Below, in pieces: positions 16,986-26,493 of a stretch of DNA of 52,118 nt. A program made the translations under genes and the position numbers. Origin of the DNA: Gammaproteobacteria bacterium (lineage in GTDB: Bacteria > Pseudomonadota > Gammaproteobacteria > Xanthomonadales > SZUA-36); NCBI GenBank assembly GCA_024277815.1, contig JAJRUM010000016.1, positions 1-52,118 of the forward strand, written 5' to 3'. Below the pieces are notes generated by a model. The model did not search any database, had not been told where the DNA came from, and worked only from the letters and a program-made list of their open reading frames with translations. Positions within the stretch are counted from its first letter, which is position 1. The number at the start of each line of letters is the position of its first letter.

Positions 16986-19487
16986 ATGACAGCTCTTTTT
17001 CTTGCCATTCTCGTTTTGTCGCTGCTGCTGCTGGCCTACTATCGTATTCCGCTACTGATCTCAATCGCCATCCTCGCCGGCTTGACGTTCGCCTTCACTG
17101 AGTTGCGCCATTTCTATCCGATTCCAGGCTGGTTCCGCTGGTCATTCGGTATCACCACGGCCAGCCTTGCAGGTTTCGCCATCAAACCACTGCGACGCTT
17201 ATTGATCAGCAATCGCCTGTTCAGTATTTATCGCAAGGTAATGCCCAAACTTTCAACCACTGAGCGTGAAGCACTGGAAGCCGGCACCATCTGGTGGGAT
17301 GCCGAGTTGTTCAGTGGCAAACCACGCTGGCGCAGACTGTTGCGCCAGCCCGCACCCACGCTGAACGAGGCCGAGAAGGCGTTCATCGACGGCCCGCTTG
17401 AAGAACTCTGCCTGATGCTCGATGACTGGGAAATCAGCGATCAACTCCAGGACTTACCTGCCCCGGTCTGGCAGTTCATGCGCGACAATGGCTTTTTCAG
17501 CATGATTATCCCGCGCGAGTACGGCGGTCTTGAGTTTTCAGCGCAGGCCAATTCGGCGGTGGTGATGAAACTGGCCAGCGCCAACCTGACGGCCGCTGTC
17601 ACGGTCATGGTGCCCAACTCCCTCGGGCCGGGCGAACTGCTGATGCACTATGGAACACAGCAGCAGCGGGAGTATTACCTGCCGCGCCTCGCCAGTGGTG
17701 AAGAGATTCCCTGTTTCGCCCTCACCTCGCCACTGGCAGGGTCAGACGCCGGTGCCATGCCCGACCATGGCATCGTCTGCAAGGGAGAATTTGAAGGCCA
17801 GGAAGTCCTCGGCCTGAAGCTCAGCTGGGACAAACGCTACATTACGCTGGCGCCGGTCGCGACGCTGCTGGGCCTGGCATTCCGGGCCCTCGACCCCGAT
17901 GGCTTACTGGGCGACAAGCAGGACCTCGGTATCACCTGTGCCTTGATACCGGTCGGCACGCCCGGTGTTGAAATTGGCAACCGCCACATGCCTGTCGGTG
18001 CCGTATTCATGAATGGCCCGACCCGTGGCGAAGATGTTTTTATCCCGATGGACTGGCTGATCGGTGGCCAGCAGCGCATTGGCCAGGGGTGGCGAATGTT
18101 GATGCAGAGCCTGGCAGCCGGGCGTGCCATATCGCTACCTTCCCTCGGCGTTGCCGGTGGCAAGATGGCAGCCATGATGACCGGCGCCTATGCCCGGATT
18201 CGTACCCAGTTCGATGTCCCGATCGGTTATTTCGGCGGCGTGGAAGAACCGTTGAGCAGGATTGGCGGGCGTACCTATCGTATGGATTCAGCACGCATGC
18301 TGACCCTGGTTGCCCTGGATAAAGGCGAAAAGCCGGGCGTGCTGTCAGCCATCAACAAGTACGCACTGACCGAAGGCTGCCGCCATTGCATTCTGGACGC
18401 CATGGACATACACGGCGGTAAAGGCATTATTCAGGGTCCCAACAACTACCTGGCCCGGGCGTACCAGTCCCTGCCGATCTCCATCACCGTGGAAGGTGCC
18501 AATATACTGACCCGCTCGATGATTATTTTCGGCCAGGGCGTGATCCGCGCCCACCCCTGCCTGTTGAAAGAAATGACCGCGGTGACCGGTATCGCCAACA
18601 GCAAAGCACGGCGGGTTTTTGATAACGCATTGTTCGAGCACATCGGTTATACCACCAGCAACCTGGTGCGCAGCCTGCTGCTCGGTCTGACCGGCAGCAG
18701 AATGACCCCGGCACCGGTACGTGGGCCACACGCAGGCTACTATCGCCTGTTGACGCGTTTCAGCGCGGCCTTTGCATTTATATCTGACATCGTACTGCTA
18801 CTGCTGGGCGGCAAATTCAAGTTCAAGGAGAAGCTGTCCGGCAGGCTGGCTGACGCACTGATACACCTGTACATGGCCAGCGCCATGCTGAAACGGTTTG
18901 AAGACGACGGCCGTCCAAAAGGTGATTTGCCATTGCTTACCTGGGGCATGCAAGACAGTTTGTACACCATCCAGCAGAGTCTCCTCGGTGTACTCAGAAA
19001 CTTTCCCGTGCCATTACTGGGACGACTGGTGCAGTTGCTGGTCTTTCCGTTCGGCCTGCCCTGCAAGGGCCCCACGGACAAGACGGTCAAATCCGTGGCA
19101 AAACTACTGCTTGATGAAAGCGAAAGCCGCGATCGCCTGACCAGTGGTATCTATATATCTGACAAAGACGACGCAACCGGCCGCGTACACAAGGCTTTTC
19201 ACCTGGTACTCAAAGCCGCACCGGCAGAACGCGCGATCAAAAATGCCCTCAAGCAAACAGTCAACTTCGTGAACTATGAAGGCCTGGTCAAACGCGCCAC
19301 AGAAAGCGGCGTGATCACCGAGGAACAGGCAACCATAGTGCGCCTCGCCCAGCGTGCCAGCGCCAGGGTGATCGCGGTCGATGAGTTCCCCTTCACACCG
19401 CCTGGGATAGCCGCGAAGTCCAGTGGAAAGGAGACTGAAGAATCTGACCCGACTGCAGCGCCGGCGGAACAGCCGAAAGCGCCTTAA
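16986..19487 (+). CDS. fadE: Acyl-CoA dehydrogenase, FadE type
   Basis: FAD-dependent first oxidation step of beta-oxidation. The 833-residue protein has the FadE layout: two hydrophobic segments at residues 1-45 (AILVLSLLLLAYYRIPLLIS, then a second), an acyl-CoA dehydrogenase core (IIPREYGG near 171, FALTSPLAGSDAGA near 245) and the catalytic-base segment ITVEGANILTRSMI near 505. A C-terminal FadE-specific domain with DVMDIHGGKG-like AMDIHGGKGIIQGP before it follows. A good Shine-Dalgarno (AAAGGAG) precedes the ATG. The stop overlaps the convergent patatin gene by 4 bases. Confidence 0.95.
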   Translation: MTALFLAILVLSLLLLAYYRIPLLISIAILAGLTFAFTELRHFYPIPGWFRWSFGITTASLAGFAIKPLRRLLISNRLFSIYRKVMPKLSTTEREALEAGTIWWDAELFSGKPRWRRLLRQPAPTLNEAEKAFIDGPLEELCLMLDDWEISDQLQDLPAPVWQFMRDNGFFSMIIPREYGGLEFSAQANSAVVMKLASANLTAAVTVMVPNSLGPGELLMHYGTQQQREYYLPRLASGEEIPCFALTSPLAGSDAGAMPDHGIVCKGEFEGQEVLGLKLSWDKRYITLAPVATLLGLAFRALDPDGLLGDKQDLGITCALIPVGTPGVEIGNRHMPVGAVFMNGPTRGEDVFIPMDWLIGGQQRIGQGWRMLMQSLAAGRAISLPSLGVAGGKMAAMMTGAYARIRTQFDVPIGYFGGVEEPLSRIGGRTYRMDSARMLTLVALDKGEKPGVLSAINKYALTEGCRHCILDAMDIHGGKGIIQGPNNYLARAYQSLPISITVEGANILTRSMIIFGQGVIRAHPCLLKEMTAVTGIANSKARRVFDNALFEHIGYTTSNLVRSLLLGLTGSRMTPAPVRGPHAGYYRLLTRFSAAFAFISDIVLLLLGGKFKFKEKLSGRLADALIHLYMASAMLKRFEDDGRPKGDLPLLTWGMQDSLYTIQQSLLGVLRNFPVPLLGRLVQLLVFPFGLPCKGPTDKTVKSVAKLLLDESESRDRLTSGIYISDKDDATGRVHKAFHLVLKAAPAERAIKNALKQTVNFVNYEGLVKRATESGVITEEQATIVRLAQRASARVIAVDEFPFTPPGIAAKSSGKETEESDPTAAPAEQPKAP

Positions 19488-20626
19488 GTTGCCAGAAAGT
19501 GCCGTATTTCCTGCTCTTTGGACATCCCGTTTGCGTAGCCAAGATCAATCAGTTCGCCGCAATAGTCCGACTCAAATAAAAGATAACTGGCCATACGCCA
19601 GTCCCGGCCCCAGCCACCCAGTACCCGCAATAAGAACTGCACACTGCGCGGAATCTCATGCACATGGGCCTGGGTAACATAACGCAGGTCTTTGCTGGGC
19701 CTGATCACCAGGCTCTCGATATTGATCAGCCCCGCCTCGGCGCGCTGGTCTTCAGGCACGAGTTTCAGGGTCCGGTTGATACGCCGCATTCTCGCCAAAT
19801 CGGCATTCAGCGTATCCATAAAAATGGTGTCCATCAGGTAGCCGCCAATTTCGCCGGCTGACGGGTACTCTGCAGGCGTTTCCGGCGCAGGATCAGGTTT
19901 TTCATCGCGTGTACCAATGACCAGTATCCGGTTGGCGCCAAGATGAACTGCTGGGCTGAGCGGCGCAACCAGTCGCATGCCACCATCACCAAAATATTCA
20001 TTGCCGATGCGTTCGGCAGGAAAAATCAACGGCAAGGCGGCTGACGCCAGCAGGTGATTCAGTTCCAGTTTTGTCGCCAGTCCCCGGCGGCGGGCCCGTT
20101 CCCAACCACCAACCTGCGGTTGCGCCTGGAAATAGCTGGTGGCACTGGCACTGCTGTAACCGGACGCCGTCACCGCCACACCACGCAGGGCGCCCTGGTC
20201 CAGGGCAGTCTGAATACCCTCAAGTTGTAAAGTATGGCCGAGAAACCGGCGCAACGGCGCATTGTCCAGAAACGCCCTGGGGTTACCGGCAATCAAGCCG
20301 GCCGAAAATACGGTTGCAGCAAAGCGCAGACCCGACTTCAAAACGTTAACGGCATCGGTACGGTAAACACGTTCACAACGCATGCTGCGCCAGAACCGCT
20401 CCAGTCGCTCAACACCGGCATGGAACTCATGGGCATGGCTGGCCAGTACCGCCGCATTGATTGCGCCCGCCGAAGTTCCACAAATGACAGGAAACGGATT
20501 GTCTGCGGCACCGCCAAGGCTGCCCCGCAACTCATTTATGGCCTTGAGCACGCCGACCTGGTAAGCACCACGTGCGCCACCTCCGGGCAGAACCAGTGCT
20601 GTACATCTGGAGCTTGTGTTTTGCAT
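19484..20626 (-). CDS. Patatin-like phospholipase family protein
   Basis: Predicted serine-aspartate dyad lipid acyl hydrolase. In the 380-residue protein the oxyanion motif GGGARGAYQVG starts at about residue 15, the nucleophile is S52 in GTSAG, and the catalytic aspartate is about D214 in YFGDGG. The C-terminal half contains a DUF3336/patatin-associated pattern of helices (MDTIFMDTLNADLARMRRIN). No signal peptide or membrane segment is seen, so it is probably cytosolic. Substrate unknown. It is convergent with fadE, which hints at lipid turnover, but gene proximity alone does not prove this. Confidence 0.9.
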   Translation of the reverse strand: MQNTSSRCTALVLPGGGARGAYQVGVLKAINELRGSLGGAADNPFPVICGTSAGAINAAVLASHAHEFHAGVERLERFWRSMRCERVYRTDAVNVLKSGLRFAATVFSAGLIAGNPRAFLDNAPLRRFLGHTLQLEGIQTALDQGALRGVAVTASGYSSASATSYFQAQPQVGGWERARRRGLATKLELNHLLASAALPLIFPAERIGNEYFGDGGMRLVAPLSPAVHLGANRILVIGTRDEKPDPAPETPAEYPSAGEIGGYLMDTIFMDTLNADLARMRRINRTLKLVPEDQRAEAGLINIESLVIRPSKDLRYVTQAHVHEIPRSVQFLLRVLGGWGRDWRMASYLLFESDYCGELIDLGYANGMSKEQEIRHFLAT

Positions 20627-20925
20627 ATAGGCAACCCGTCAATCTGGTGCAGGCATTGAATACTTCCATGAATTTGCTGTCAATACCATCATCACCGCAA
20701 AAACCGGCCCCGGGCAGATGCCGGCAATGATCAATAACCTGCATAAATTCGGCCTATTATCCATAATCCAAATGTTATACTGAAGGCAAATCCACGGATC
20801 CGGATTTGAATGAAATGGAAATAAAACCAAATAACAAGCAACACCGCGCGTGCCGTCAAGGGCCTCTCCGCAAAAAGGCATGATATTTGTGCAGCCAATA
20901 GCAACAATCTGCTGGAGCCAACACG
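20627..20925. other. Intergenic region between patatin gene and moxR
   Basis: About 300 bases between divergent genes. No credible gene. A TATACT -10-like box lies at 20776-20781 in an AT-richer stretch, without a recognisable -35. AGCCAACACG precedes the moxR ATG and gives only a weak ribosome-binding site. Confidence 0.45.
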
Positions 20926-21882
20926 ATGATTGATATTTCTTTACAGAAACCCACCTCAGCCACCACCAGCGAGGACCGCCTGCAGCAGGCTGTTGATACC
21001 GTCAATCAGATCATCATGGGCAAGGAACAACAGGTAAAGCTGGCCTTTAGCTGTCTGTTGGCACGTGGCCACCTGCTGATTGAAGATTTACCCGGTGTTG
21101 GCAAAACCACGCTGGCGCATGCGCTTGCAACCGTCATCGGCGCACGTTACCAACGTATTCAGTTCACCAGCGACCTGTTGCCCGCCGATATTCTTGGTAT
21201 TTCCATATACCGGCGTGACCAGGAAAAATTCGAATTCCACCCCGGGCCAATATTCTCCGAGCTGGTATTGGCCGATGAGGTCAACCGCGCGACACCCAAA
21301 TCACAAAGCGCCCTGCTGGAAGCCATGGCCGAAGGACAGGTCACCATCGAAGGTGAAACCCACATCCTGCCAAAACCGTTTTTCGTCATCGCCACCCAGA
21401 ACCCGCTGGACCTGGCCGGAACATTCCCGCTGCCGGATTCACAACTGGACCGTTTCCTGCTGAGTATTTCACTGGGCTTCCCCGACCCGCGAATTGAGCG
21501 CGAACTGCTCACCGCTCGTGACCGGGCGTCGGTACTGGAAGACACACCGCCCTCATTGCACCCCGAAGACGTCATGCAGCTGAATGAAAGTTGCCGGCAA
21601 ATACATGTCAGTGAAGCATTGCTCGACTATGTTCAGGCACTGCTTGCTGAAACCCGTAACAGCCGCTGGTTCGAGAGTGGGCTTTCACCCCGCGCAGGTA
21701 TTGCGCTGCTGCAATGCTGCAAGGCCTTTGCCTTTCTGGAGGGCCGGGACTTCGCTATTCCGGAAGATGTCAAAGCCGTATTTCCGGCACTCACACGCCA
21801 TCGCATGACTGTTCCGCACGGCATGGAGAAATCGGTTGAAGAGCAAATTTCCGGCTTAATGGGCCAGGTCGCCATTCCTTAA
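20926..21882 (+). CDS. MoxR-family AAA+ ATPase
   Basis: MoxR ATPases act as chaperone-like partners of DUF58/VWA proteins. The 318 residues have Walker A near 55-62 (LPGVGKTTLAHAL), Walker B in LVLADEVNRA, sensor 1 in FFVIATQNP, the arginine-finger region PLPDSQLDRFLL and the C-terminal lid with SPRAGIALLQC, all MoxR-typical. It is the first gene of moxR-DUF58-transglutaminase (9-base gap to the next), a widespread three-gene module that here lacks VWA-domain genes. Confidence 0.94.
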   Translation: MIDISLQKPTSATTSEDRLQQAVDTVNQIIMGKEQQVKLAFSCLLARGHLLIEDLPGVGKTTLAHALATVIGARYQRIQFTSDLLPADILGISIYRRDQEKFEFHPGPIFSELVLADEVNRATPKSQSALLEAMAEGQVTIEGETHILPKPFFVIATQNPLDLAGTFPLPDSQLDRFLLSISLGFPDPRIERELLTARDRASVLEDTPPSLHPEDVMQLNESCRQIHVSEALLDYVQALLAETRNSRWFESGLSPRAGIALLQCCKAFAFLEGRDFAIPEDVKAVFPALTRHRMTVPHGMEKSVEEQISGLMGQVAIP

Positions 21883-21891
21883 CAGAACCCA

Positions 21892-22872
21892 ATGACAACA
21901 CTGGCCGGACAGCACCAACCCAGGTCCATTTCCAAGTCCATTGTGAACCGCATCAAACAGCGTGTTCTGGCCAAGCGTGGGCCCATGACTCCGCCTTTCG
22001 AGCTGGCCTACCGGCACATTTTCGTATTGCCTTCAAAATTTGGTCTGGGCTTTGGTTTCATGCTTTTGTTCATGGCCCTGGGTGCGCTCAACTTTAATAA
22101 CAACATGGCACTGATACTGGTGTTTTTGCTCGGCACCATTGCCCAGATGACTACCCTGATCGCCTACCGCAATCTGGTTGGGCTGCGCATTGACAGCATC
22201 CATGCTGAGCCGGTCTTTTGTGGTGAGCCAGCACTCTTCCGGGTATTCGTCACCAACGGTGGCGAGCGCCAGCGGTTTGCCGTGCAGGCCGGGGTTAACG
22301 AGCCCCAGGACTGCAGGGACTTCCCTCTGCACACCAGCAAAGCACTGCAACTCGCGCAGCCCACCAATACGCGAGGCTGGCGGGAACTGCCCGCTTTCAG
22401 ACTGGAAACCCGCTTTCCACTGGGACTGTTCAAAGCCTGGTCATGGATATTCCCGCAGAGTCGTTGCCTGGTGTACCCCAGGCCTGCCCGAAAAGCACCA
22501 CCACTGCCAAGAGCCGGCGGCGGTGAGTCTGGCAATGCCCATAAGGGCGAAGGTGATCAGGTGCACGGCTTGCGCAAATACCAAACCGGCGATCCAATGC
22601 AGCGGGTGGCCTGGCGGGCCAGCGCCCGTCACGATGAACTTTACAGCCTGGAAATGGAAAAACCACAGGAGGAGGCCTGTGAACTGGACTGGGATTCCCT
22701 CACCGGTTGTGACGTTGAAACCCGCCTGTCCATTTTAGCCGCCTGGGTCATCGCCGCGGACCACAAGCAGCTTGCTTACAGTATGAATATTCCCGGTGAG
22801 CAGGTAGCCGCCAATAGCGGCGCAAATCACCGCGCACAATGCCTTGAAATGCTGGCGCTGTTCAAATCATGA
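21892..22872 (+). CDS. DUF58 domain membrane protein
   Basis: Protein of unknown function that accompanies MoxR. The 326 residues have two membrane segments at about 44-85 (FGLGFGFMLLFMALGALNF and ALILVFLLGTIAQMTTLIA) and a C-terminal DUF58 domain marked by GEGDQVHGLRKYQTGDPMQR followed by VAWRASARHDELYSLEME, a motif conserved across the family. Its stop overlaps the next start by 4 bases (ATGA). Function in the module is inferred to be membrane recruitment for the transglutaminase-like partner. Confidence 0.9.
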   Translation: MTTLAGQHQPRSISKSIVNRIKQRVLAKRGPMTPPFELAYRHIFVLPSKFGLGFGFMLLFMALGALNFNNNMALILVFLLGTIAQMTTLIAYRNLVGLRIDSIHAEPVFCGEPALFRVFVTNGGERQRFAVQAGVNEPQDCRDFPLHTSKALQLAQPTNTRGWRELPAFRLETRFPLGLFKAWSWIFPQSRCLVYPRPARKAPPLPRAGGGESGNAHKGEGDQVHGLRKYQTGDPMQRVAWRASARHDELYSLEMEKPQEEACELDWDSLTGCDVETRLSILAAWVIAADHKQLAYSMNIPGEQVAANSGANHRAQCLEMLALFKS

Positions 22873-24866
22873 GCAAGGCAGGCAGGTTCTCGCTCGACCG
22901 TCTCGGCATCCTGTGGATGATCGCAACACTGGGCATCAGCATGTTTCCACAGCTGCTCAGTATGCCGGTGCACCTGGTACCAATCACGCTGCTGCCTATT
23001 GCCTGGCGCCTGTTGGCCGAGTTCCGCCACTGGCCGCCGGTACCCATCATTTTGCGCATCATCGCGACCATCATTGCCGTCACTGCGCTGGTCATGACCT
23101 TTGGTGGTTTGATGGGCAGGAGCGCAGCAGTCAGCCTGTTGGTACTGATGCTGTCACTGAAATTACTGGAGACCTTCAGCGTCCGCGATGTCAGGGTGGT
23201 TACCAGCCTGAGCCTGTTTTTGTGCGCCACCCAGTTCCTGTTCTCGCAGGGTATCATGATGATTATCTATATCATCGCCAGCCTGCTCAGCGCATTGATC
23301 TCCCTGATGTACGCGCACCGGCGCGAAGCCTTTGAAGGCTTGTCCGAAGCCCCGGATACCGGCCGCGACCTGTTCACTGAACTGAGCTTTGGCATGCGCC
23401 TGATGGTGCTGGCGCTGCCGATAGGCCTGACGCTTTTCATGCTGTTTCCACGTTGGAGCAGTCCCTTGTGGGGCGTACCTGAAGACGCACTTGATGCCCG
23501 TTCCGGCCTTTCAGACTCGATGTCGCCAGGCAGCATCCAGGGTTTGTTCATGGATGACTCCCCCGCTTTCCGGGCAACCTTTCAAGGCAGCCTGCCCAGC
23601 CGCAGTGACCTGTACTGGCGCGGACCGGTTTTCTGGGATTTTGACGGCACCACCTGGAAGGCCGGTTACCTCATCCGTAATTTGCTGGCTGACAGTAAGC
23701 CGGAATTGAAGCGTGCCCAGTTCCGCTACGAAATACAGATGGAACCCACAGAGCAACGCTGGCTGTTCACCCTCGACTATCCAGCCCTGGTGCCCACCGG
23801 CACCCGCCTGAGCATGGACTACCAACTGATAACCAATCAGCCAATCACGCAACTGCGAACCTATGCAATGGCTTCCGACCCCGGTTTCAGGGACAACCCG
23901 GACCTGAAGCTTCCGCTGCTCAGGGCCGCACTGGAACTGCCACAGGGGTTTAACCCCAGAACTGCCCGGATGATTGCCGAGTGGCGGGCCGAAACACCGA
24001 GCGACGGTGCAATGATCCAGCGTGCACTGGCTTATTTTAATCAGCAGAATTTTCATTACACGCTGAACCCGCCTTTGCTGAGCCGCCACACAGTGGATGA
24101 GTTTCTGTTCAATACGCGCCAGGGTTTTTGCGAACATTACGCCTCCGCCTTCACCGTCATGATGCGGATGGCCGGCATCCCGGCGCGGATCGTGACAGGC
24201 TACCAGGGCGGTTGGTACAACAACCTTGGGTCTTACATACTGGTGCGCCAGTCCGATGCCCATGCCTGGTCCGAGGTATGGTCAAAAGGCACTGGCTGGA
24301 TACGGGTTGACCCCACTGCTGCAGTTGCCCCGGAGCGGGTTGAGCAGGGTTCGGTCGACTCGCTGGCACAGCGTCGGCATATGCTGGATTTTGCCTGGTT
24401 GTTACACGCCAGAAATACCTTTGACCTGTTGCAACGGGGCTGGAACAACTGGGTGGTCGCATTCGATTCAGTCAAACAATCCCGCTTGTTCACCAACTTC
24501 GGCTGGGGTTTCTTTGATTCCATGAAGCTGGTCATCGCGATGATTGCCGGGATATTGGTGGCCGCAGCAGCCAGCTTCCTGCTGATGCCCCTGATACTCA
24601 AGTTGCGTTCATCCCGTCACCAGGACCCACTGGTACGCCTGTGGCAAAAATTCAACAGAAAGCTGGGTAAAGCAGGTTTTACAACAAACCCTTCGATGGG
24701 CCCACGGGAACTCGCAACCATGGCCGGTGGTCAACTAAAGTATGCGGATGAAGGCATCAACCGGATTGCAGAGCTTTACATACTGTGCCGCTATTCGCCA
24801 ACCGATGGCGACCCGGCTGAACTGGCGGCACTGATCAAGGGTTTCCATCCGCCGCAACAGTCATAG
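22869..24866 (+). CDS. TgpA-type transglutaminase-like membrane protein
   Basis: Membrane protein with a periplasmic transglutaminase-like domain; the Pseudomonas relative TgpA is important for viability. The 665 residues start with five or six membrane helices (to about 205), then an extracytoplasmic domain with the catalytic Cys in RQGFCEHYASAFTVMMRMAG, His in SDAHAWSEVW and Asp in WIRVDPTAAV. A last membrane helix near 553-573 and a DUF4129-like C-terminal domain follow. The triad is complete. It is translationally coupled to the DUF58 gene. Confidence 0.92.
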   Translation: MSKAGRFSLDRLGILWMIATLGISMFPQLLSMPVHLVPITLLPIAWRLLAEFRHWPPVPIILRIIATIIAVTALVMTFGGLMGRSAAVSLLVLMLSLKLLETFSVRDVRVVTSLSLFLCATQFLFSQGIMMIIYIIASLLSALISLMYAHRREAFEGLSEAPDTGRDLFTELSFGMRLMVLALPIGLTLFMLFPRWSSPLWGVPEDALDARSGLSDSMSPGSIQGLFMDDSPAFRATFQGSLPSRSDLYWRGPVFWDFDGTTWKAGYLIRNLLADSKPELKRAQFRYEIQMEPTEQRWLFTLDYPALVPTGTRLSMDYQLITNQPITQLRTYAMASDPGFRDNPDLKLPLLRAALELPQGFNPRTARMIAEWRAETPSDGAMIQRALAYFNQQNFHYTLNPPLLSRHTVDEFLFNTRQGFCEHYASAFTVMMRMAGIPARIVTGYQGGWYNNLGSYILVRQSDAHAWSEVWSKGTGWIRVDPTAAVAPERVEQGSVDSLAQRRHMLDFAWLLHARNTFDLLQRGWNNWVVAFDSVKQSRLFTNFGWGFFDSMKLVIAMIAGILVAAAASFLLMPLILKLRSSRHQDPLVRLWQKFNRKLGKAGFTTNPSMGPRELATMAGGQLKYADEGINRIAELYILCRYSPTDGDPAELAALIKGFHPPQQS

Positions 24867-24899
24867 TACTATTGGAACCGTATCACCGGAGCAGACACA

Positions 24900-25424
24900 A
24901 TGAAGCGCTTTACCTTTACCCTGTTGCTGATTTTGCTAAGCGGGCTGCTACTGTCCGGCTGTACCACCATTCCCGAACAACTCAAGGGCGAATATACGAC
25001 GCTTGAACCACAAAATACCACTGAAAAAGACCTGCAAACTCCGGTCCGCTGGGGTGGCATCATCCTCGAAACCCGACCGGAAGCTGACCACACCTGCTTT
25101 GAAATCCTCTCGAAGCAACTGGAAAAATCAATGCGACCCGCCAATAAGGATGAAGCCGGCGGCCGGTTCCTTGCCTGCCGACCCGGGTTTTACGATCCGG
25201 AAGTTTTCGAGAAAGACCGCGAGGTCACAGTTACCGGTAAGCTCATCTACCTTGATTCGCGCAAAGTGGGTGAATACGACTACAACTATCCGGTTGTTGA
25301 TATCGAATTTATCAGCCTCTGGCCCGAACGCAAGGAAAGGGTTCGTTACGACCGCTGGGGTCCCTATCCCTATTACTGGGGCTATCCCTACTCAGGGTTT
25401 TACTACGGCCATTATTGGCACTGA
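24900..25424 (+). CDS. Slp-family outer membrane lipoprotein
   Basis: Predicted outer-membrane lipoprotein; E. coli Slp is induced by starvation but its function is unclear. The 174 residues have a lipoprotein signal (LLILLSGLLLSGCTTIP, cysteine at 21) and the Slp domain (VRWGGIILETRPEADHTCFE, FLACRPGFYDPEVFEKDREVTV shortened here to its start FLACRPGFYDPEV). The C-terminus is strikingly aromatic: after residue 152, tyrosine, tryptophan and glycine dominate. No lysine-rich tail. It is 33 bases after the transglutaminase gene and may be co-transcribed. Confidence 0.88.
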   Translation: MKRFTFTLLLILLSGLLLSGCTTIPEQLKGEYTTLEPQNTTEKDLQTPVRWGGIILETRPEADHTCFEILSKQLEKSMRPANKDEAGGRFLACRPGFYDPEVFEKDREVTVTGKLIYLDSRKVGEYDYNYPVVDIEFISLWPERKERVRYDRWGPYPYYWGYPYSGFYYGHYWH

Positions 25425-25430
25425 GGCCCG

Positions 25431-26138
25431 GTGGTTTCAGATTTGAATATGCAGGAATTTGACGGCTTTCCAAAAGATTTCTTCCGCTTCTTTAAAGAAC
25501 TGAAAAACAACAACAACCGCGAGTGGTTTGCCACCAACAAACCGCGCTACTACGAATCTGTCGTCAACCCAATGGGTGCCTTCATCGTTGCCATTGCGCC
25601 TTGCCTGCAACGCATATCGGCGCACTATAAAGCAGACCCGAGGCCACACGGTGGCTCCATGTTCCGCATCTACCGGGATACACGCTTCAGCAAAGACAAA
25701 ACACCTTACAAAACCCACGCCGCCTGCCATTTCCGTCACCTGGCAGGACGTGATGCCCACGCACCGGGGTTCTACGTCCATATCGAAACCGACAGCATCC
25801 GCTTTGGTGGCGGCATCTGGCTGCCCCCGGCAAAACAACTGGGGCAGATCCGGGAGTTTATTGCCGACAACCCATCGGCCTGGGACAAGCTGAGCAAGTC
25901 TGCAGCCATCCGCAAGGCCGGCGGCATACAGGGCGACTCGCTGAAGCGCCCGCCACGTGGCTACGATGCTGATGCGCGGCACATCGATGACCTGAAGAAG
26001 AAAAGCTTCTACCTGATGGCCGAAGCCGACGCAGAACTCGCCCTGGAACCCGCTTTCGTCACCGAAACCATCAAAGCCTTCCGCACTGCCGCCAAACTCA
26101 ACCACTTCATCACCGACGCACTAAGCCTACCCTTTTAA
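25431..26138 (+). CDS. DUF2461 (TIGR02453) family protein
   Basis: Protein family of unknown function found in bacteria and fungi. The 235-residue product has the family segments FPKDFFRFFKELKNNNNREW, GSMFRIYRDTRFSKDKTPYK, and PGFYVHIETDSIRFGGGIW. GTG at 25431, with GAGG upstream, gives the longest plausible start; ATG at 25449 (MQEFDGFPKDFF) is equally close to the conserved part and may be the true one. It is only 6 bases after the Slp gene. The region downstream is repeat DNA. Confidence 0.85.
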   Translation: MVSDLNMQEFDGFPKDFFRFFKELKNNNNREWFATNKPRYYESVVNPMGAFIVAIAPCLQRISAHYKADPRPHGGSMFRIYRDTRFSKDKTPYKTHAACHFRHLAGRDAHAPGFYVHIETDSIRFGGGIWLPPAKQLGQIREFIADNPSAWDKLSKSAAIRKAGGIQGDSLKRPPRGYDADARHIDDLKKKSFYLMAEADAELALEPAFVTETIKAFRTAAKLNHFITDALSLPF

Positions 26139-26196
26139 ACCCTGACCCAACCCTTCTAACCAGAATCCACTCACCCAAAACCCCACCCACCGCACC

Positions 26197-26356
26197 GAGC
26201 GGGGATATAGGTATCTGCCGTCCGGGACCGTAAAAAACAGGGAGAAGGTGAGACCAGCGTGCTGGTCGAGAGGCTGGCCTGGGCCATGTTTTTTCCGAGT
26301 ATCTACAGGGACGTATTCACGGCGTGTTCCGGACGGCAGGTACCTGTGTCGCCGCG
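26197..26356 (+). repeat. Palindromic intergenic repeat, copy 3 (with inserted module)
   Basis: Outer ends GAGCGGGGATAT and GTCGCCGCG. Arms 26209-26228 and 26326-26345 pair over all 20 bases (18 Watson-Crick, 2 G-T) with a sequence unlike the arms of other copies. The inner stem AAAAAACA/TGTTTTTT (26232-26239, 26287-26294) equals that of copy 1, but its GGGA loop is enlarged by 43 bases (26244-26286). The core contains ACAGGGACGTATTCACGGCG. Confidence 0.85.
26247..26288 (+). repeat. 42-nt hairpin module, first copy
   Basis: Identical over all 42 bases to the complement of 26537-26578. It contains the hairpin GACCAGCGTGCTGGTC and a second GC-rich part, GGCTGGCCTGGGCC. Here it sits in the loop of the inner hairpin of repeat copy 3. 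Confidence 0.8.
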
Positions 26357-26493
26357 GCTCGGAGTCGATGAGATCGAATTAATGGCCTGGGTTCTGACTC
26401 TGGTCTTTTTAGATAAGTCACTATATGTAACGCTGAATACAACCCCACGACAGTCAGCTGCCCAGTAGGTCTTTGAATTCCGTGGCCTCGAAA

